A stretch of 64,000 nt of DNA, taken from NCBI RefSeq assembly GCF_000497445.1, contig NZ_CM002285.1, forward strand, positions 6,901,694 to 6,965,693. Reading direction: 5' to 3'. The notes below the pieces were generated by a model. It had not been told where the DNA came from, did not search any database, and saw only the letters and a program-made list of their open reading frames with translations. The stretch is from Streptomyces roseochromogenus subsp. oscitans DS 12.976 (GTDB lineage Bacteria > Actinomycetota > Actinomycetes > Streptomycetales > Streptomycetaceae). Each line of letters starts with the position of its first letter. The stretch's first letter is position 1. The translations under genes were made by a program, and so were the position numbers. Shown here piece by piece: positions 61,288 through 64,000 of this stretch.

Positions 61288-62285
61288 CGACCGACCACAC
61301 CTGCGCCGCCGACACCGGCAAGCCCTGCGCCCCGTGCCGGCGCAGCAAGGCGCTGCGCCGCTTCGCGATGTCCATCACGGCCGCCACCGTCCTCGGCCAC
61401 ACCGTCCTCGGCTTCGAACAGGCCTATGCCACACCGCTGTTCTCCGTCCTGGCCGCGGTGCTCACCGAACTGCTCCTGGAAACGGCCGAGGCATGGGGCC
61501 TACGGCGCCCGGCCCGGTACCGGCGGCCGCTCGGCGAAGTGATCGACTTCCTGCTGCCCGCCTACATCGGGGGCCTGGCCTGCGCGATGCTGCTGTACGC
61601 CAACAGCCGCATCTGGCCCACGCTGCTGGCCGCGATCGTCGGTGTGTCCAGCAAGTACCTGTTCCGGGTACGGGTGATGGGCAAGGCCCGGCACGTCCTC
61701 AACCCCAGCAACTTCGGCATCGTCACCGTCCTGCTGCTGTTCCCGTGGGTGGGCATCGCACCGCCGTACGAGTTCACCGAGTGGCTGAACGGCTGGTGGG
61801 GTGCGGTTCCGCCGTTGGTGGTGCTGGTTCTCGGCACCCTGCTGAACGGCAAGCTGACCGGCAAACTGCCGCTGATCCTCGGCTGGGCGGGCGGTTTCGC
61901 GGTGCAGGCACTGCTGCGGGGCGCGGTCACCGACGTCTCCACTGTCAGCGCCCTGCTGCCGATGACCGGCACCGCCTTCGTGCTGTTCACCAACTACATG
62001 ATCACCGATCCCGGCACCTCGCCGTGGCGTCGCCGCAACCAGGTCGTCTTCGGCGCGACCATCGCCGCGGCGTACGGAGTTCTCGTTCAACTGCACATCG
62101 TCTTCGGCCTGTTCTTCGCCCTGGTCATCGCCTGCGTGCTGCGCGCGGCACTGCTGGCCTTCCTCTCGGCGCGCGGCGCCAGCGGTATCCCGGCCCCCCG
62201 CCAGGAAGCGGGGCAGGCCGATGCCCAGAACGCCCGTGCCACAGCCGCTTCCGGCGCCGGCGCCGCGGTCGCCGACGCGTCCTGA
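61284..62285 (+). CDS. unbU: UnbU enediyne cassette membrane protein (RnfD/NqrB-like)
   Basis: The 333-residue protein has eight to ten membrane helices from residue 28, with N-P-S-N-F-G-I-V-T-V and M-I-T-D-P-G-T-S-P typical of the RnfD/NqrB family; in those complexes FMN is linked in the S/T-containing motif. A cysteine pair at the N-terminus (C-A-P-C) is of interest. In enediyne clusters this is UnbU, possibly an electron-transfer or transport component. It lies 19 nt before the polyketide synthase gene. Confidence 0.93.
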   Translation: MTTDHTCAADTGKPCAPCRRSKALRRFAMSITAATVLGHTVLGFEQAYATPLFSVLAAVLTELLLETAEAWGLRRPARYRRPLGEVIDFLLPAYIGGLACAMLLYANSRIWPTLLAAIVGVSSKYLFRVRVMGKARHVLNPSNFGIVTVLLLFPWVGIAPPYEFTEWLNGWWGAVPPLVVLVLGTLLNGKLTGKLPLILGWAGGFAVQALLRGAVTDVSTVSALLPMTGTAFVLFTNYMITDPGTSPWRRRNQVVFGATIAAAYGVLVQLHIVFGLFFALVIACVLRAALLAFLSARGASGIPAPRQEAGQADAQNARATAASGAGAAVADAS

Positions 62286-62304
62286 CTGGCTAGGAGAGTC
62301 GCCG

Positions 62305-64000
62305 TTGTCCCCGTACGAGAAGGCCGGCGCGGCATCCCACGACGGCATCGCCGTCGTGGGCATGGCCTGCCGCTACCCCGATGCCGACGACCCCGCGCAG
62401 CTGTGGGACCTCGTCCTGCGCAAGCGGCGCGCGTTCCGCCGACTGCCCGAGGAACGCCTCGCCGTCGAGGACTACGCCGACCCGACGCGCCGCGACCCGG
62501 ACAGCACCTACGCGACCAGGGCCGCCCTGCTGGAGGGCTGGCGCTTCGACCGGGGTGCCTTCCGCGTCCCCGGCGCGGTGCACCGAGCCACGGATCCCGC
62601 CCACTGGCTCGCGCTGGAGACCGCGGCCCGCGCGCTGGAGGACGCCGGGGTCCCCGGCGGCGCCGGCCTCGACCGGGACCGGGTCGCGGTGGTCATCGGC
62701 AACACCCTCACCGGCGAGGTCACTCGCGCCCGCACCATGCGGCTGCGCTGGCCGTACGTGCGGGCCGTGCTCGACGCCGTCCTGTCGGAGGAGGGACTCA
62801 CCGGGACACAGCGCGAGAAGGTGCTCGCCCGGACCGCGGAGCGCTACCTGGAGCCGTTCCCCGCCCCCGACGACGAGTTCCTGGCCGGCGGCCTCGCCAA
62901 CACCATCGCGGGCCGGATCTGCAACCAGTTCGACTTCCACGGCGGCGGATTCACCGTGGACGGTGCCTGCGCCTCCTCGCTGCTCGCCGTGACCACGGCC
63001 TGCGGCCGGCTGCGCGAGGGCAGCGCCGACCTGGTGCTGGCCGGAGGCGTGGACATCAGCCTCGACCCGTTCGAACTCGTCGGGTTCGCGCGGCTCGGCG
63101 CGCTGGCCGAGGACCAGATGCGGATCTACGACAAGCAGGCCACCGGCTTCCTGCCCGGCGAGGGATGCGGGGTCGTCGCCCTGATGCGCGCCCGGGACGC
63201 GGCCGCCGCGGGGATGCCCGTCTACGCCGAGATCCGGGGCTGGGGGATCTCCTCGGACGGCGCGGGCGGCATCACCCGCCCCGATCAACGGGGCCAGCTC
63301 CTGGCGCTGCGCCAGGCCTACGCCCACGCGGGTCTCGACCCGGCCGCCACGGGGCTGCTGGAGGGGCACGGAACCGGTACGGCCTTGGGCGACGCGATCG
63401 AGCTGCAGGCGCTGTGCGCCCTGCGCGCCGGGTCCCCGCGGCCGGCCGCGCTCGGATCGGTCAAGGCCAACATCGGCCACACCAAGGCCGCGGCCGGACT
63501 GGCCGGGCTGATCAAGGCGTGTCTGAGCGTGCACGGCGGCGTGCTGCCGCCGACCACGGGATGCGACAGCCCACGGGACGAACTCGTCGGTGAGGGCGCG
63601 GTGCTGCGGATCCTCGCCGACGCGACCGAGTGGCCGCCCGGGCCACGCCTCGCCGGGGTGAGCGCCTTCGGGTTCGGCGGCATCAACACCCATGTGGTGC
63701 TGAGCGAGCCCCGGCACCCGGGGCCGCGGGCCACCGCCCTTTCCGCTGTGCCCCGCGCCCGCCGTGCCGACCCCGAGCAGGAGCTGATCCTGCTCAGCTC
63801 GGACAGCCCCGAGGAGCTGTCGGCCCGGCTGCGACGCCTGGCACGGCTCGCCCCGCGGCTGTGCGACGCCGAACTCCACGACCTCGCCTGCGCCTGGGGC
63901 CGCGCACCCCACCTCGGCCCGGTCCGCGCCGCCCTGATCGCAGCTTCCCCCGAGCAGCTCGCCCGGCGCGCCGATGCCGCCGCGGCTGCCCTCGCCGAGG
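62305..64000 (+). CDS. pksE: Iterative type I enediyne polyketide synthase PksE, 3' truncated by the window edge
   Basis: The first 565 residues of the enediyne polyketide synthase are present: a ketosynthase with active-site C222 (V-D-G-A-C-A-S-S-L), H355 (E-G-H-G-T-G-T) and H392 (N-I-G-H-T-K-A-A-A-G), then F-G-F-G-G-I-N-T-H-V-V and the start of the linker to the acyltransferase. The enzyme builds a linear polyene that becomes the warhead. The TTG at 62305 has AGGAG 8 nt upstream and gives the usual short N-terminus before G-I-A-V-V-G-M-A-C-R-Y-P. The preceding UnbL-UnbV-UnbU order is diagnostic for the enediyne class. The remaining domains (AT, ACP, KR, DH, PPTase) and the thioesterase gene should follow. 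Confidence 0.95.
   Translation, partial: MSPYEKAGAASHDGIAVVGMACRYPDADDPAQLWDLVLRKRRAFRRLPEERLAVEDYADPTRRDPDSTYATRAALLEGWRFDRGAFRVPGAVHRATDPAHWLALETAARALEDAGVPGGAGLDRDRVAVVIGNTLTGEVTRARTMRLRWPYVRAVLDAVLSEEGLTGTQREKVLARTAERYLEPFPAPDDEFLAGGLANTIAGRICNQFDFHGGGFTVDGACASSLLAVTTACGRLREGSADLVLAGGVDISLDPFELVGFARLGALAEDQMRIYDKQATGFLPGEGCGVVALMRARDAAAAGMPVYAEIRGWGISSDGAGGITRPDQRGQLLALRQAYAHAGLDPAATGLLEGHGTGTALGDAIELQALCALRAGSPRPAALGSVKANIGHTKAAAGLAGLIKACLSVHGGVLPPTTGCDSPRDELVGEGAVLRILADATEWPPGPRLAGVSAFGFGGINTHVVLSEPRHPGPRATALSAVPRARRADPEQELILLSSDSPEELSARLRRLARLAPRLCDAELHDLACAWGRAPHLGPVRAALIAASPEQLARRADAAAAALAE

Overview
The window is high-GC actinobacterial DNA, almost certainly from a Streptomyces chromosome. 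Coding regions have very strong G/C third positions and GTG, TTG and even CTG starts are used. The block at 12.6-15.6 kb (NIF3-family protein, zinc-ribbon protein, RNase H/acid phosphatase fusion) is one I remember from Streptomyces core genomes. No database search was possible, so all names rest on motif and family recognition.

Layout. 0-11 kb: end of an SCP-x type thiolase, a DHA2 drug exporter, an ECF sigma factor with its membrane partner, a two-component pair whose kinase and regulator genes are separated by a secreted GH54 arabinofuranosidase gene, and a MaoC / Zn-alcohol dehydrogenase / SDR operon preceded by a KstR-like operator that overlaps its promoter. 11-22.5 kb: housekeeping and conserved genes (repeat-tailed hypothetical, NIF3, zinc ribbon, RNase HI/phosphatase, KDPG aldolase, YaaA, RNB ribonuclease, MerR, AraC, EamA exporter), ending in the RNase P RNA gene rnpB, whose 5' end overlaps the EamA reading frame. 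22.5-30.9 kb: a lower-GC accessory segment with a decayed erythromycin-esterase-like gene and a large RHS/YD-repeat protein with a papain-fold (Tox-PL-like) C-terminal toxin, followed by an Imm35/YrhB-like immunity gene. This segment abuts a hydrolase gene fragment, so it appears to have truncated the end of the next operon.

31-55 kb is a large organosulfur-scavenging region. A minus-strand operon encodes a Dpp-type ABC importer, flavin monooxygenases and a DUF1684 protein. A plus-strand operon encodes a TauD-type dioxygenase, an Ssu-type ABC importer, a DszA/NtaA-type monooxygenase, a DszC/SfnB-like enzyme and an Rrf2 regulator. A second minus-strand operon encodes a dicluster ferredoxin, another Ssu/Tau-type importer and an AprA/FrdA-like flavoprotein fused to HEAT repeats, with a GntR regulator upstream. 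Two short cysteine-ended leader peptides, each with an R-R-R-H-I-D-L core, precede the first two operons and suggest cysteine-responsive attenuation. Several pseudogenes show that the region is being remodelled.

55-64 kb: relics of a permease and another gene, an MFS transporter, a TatA-like protein, then the start of an enediyne biosynthetic gene cluster in the order DUF1702 (UnbL), UnbV, UnbU and the iterative enediyne polyketide synthase PksE, which runs off the right end. The first three genes are joined by 4-nt overlaps. This is the most notable biosynthetic content. The HEAT-fused AprA-like flavoprotein operon is the best candidate for a poorly described system.
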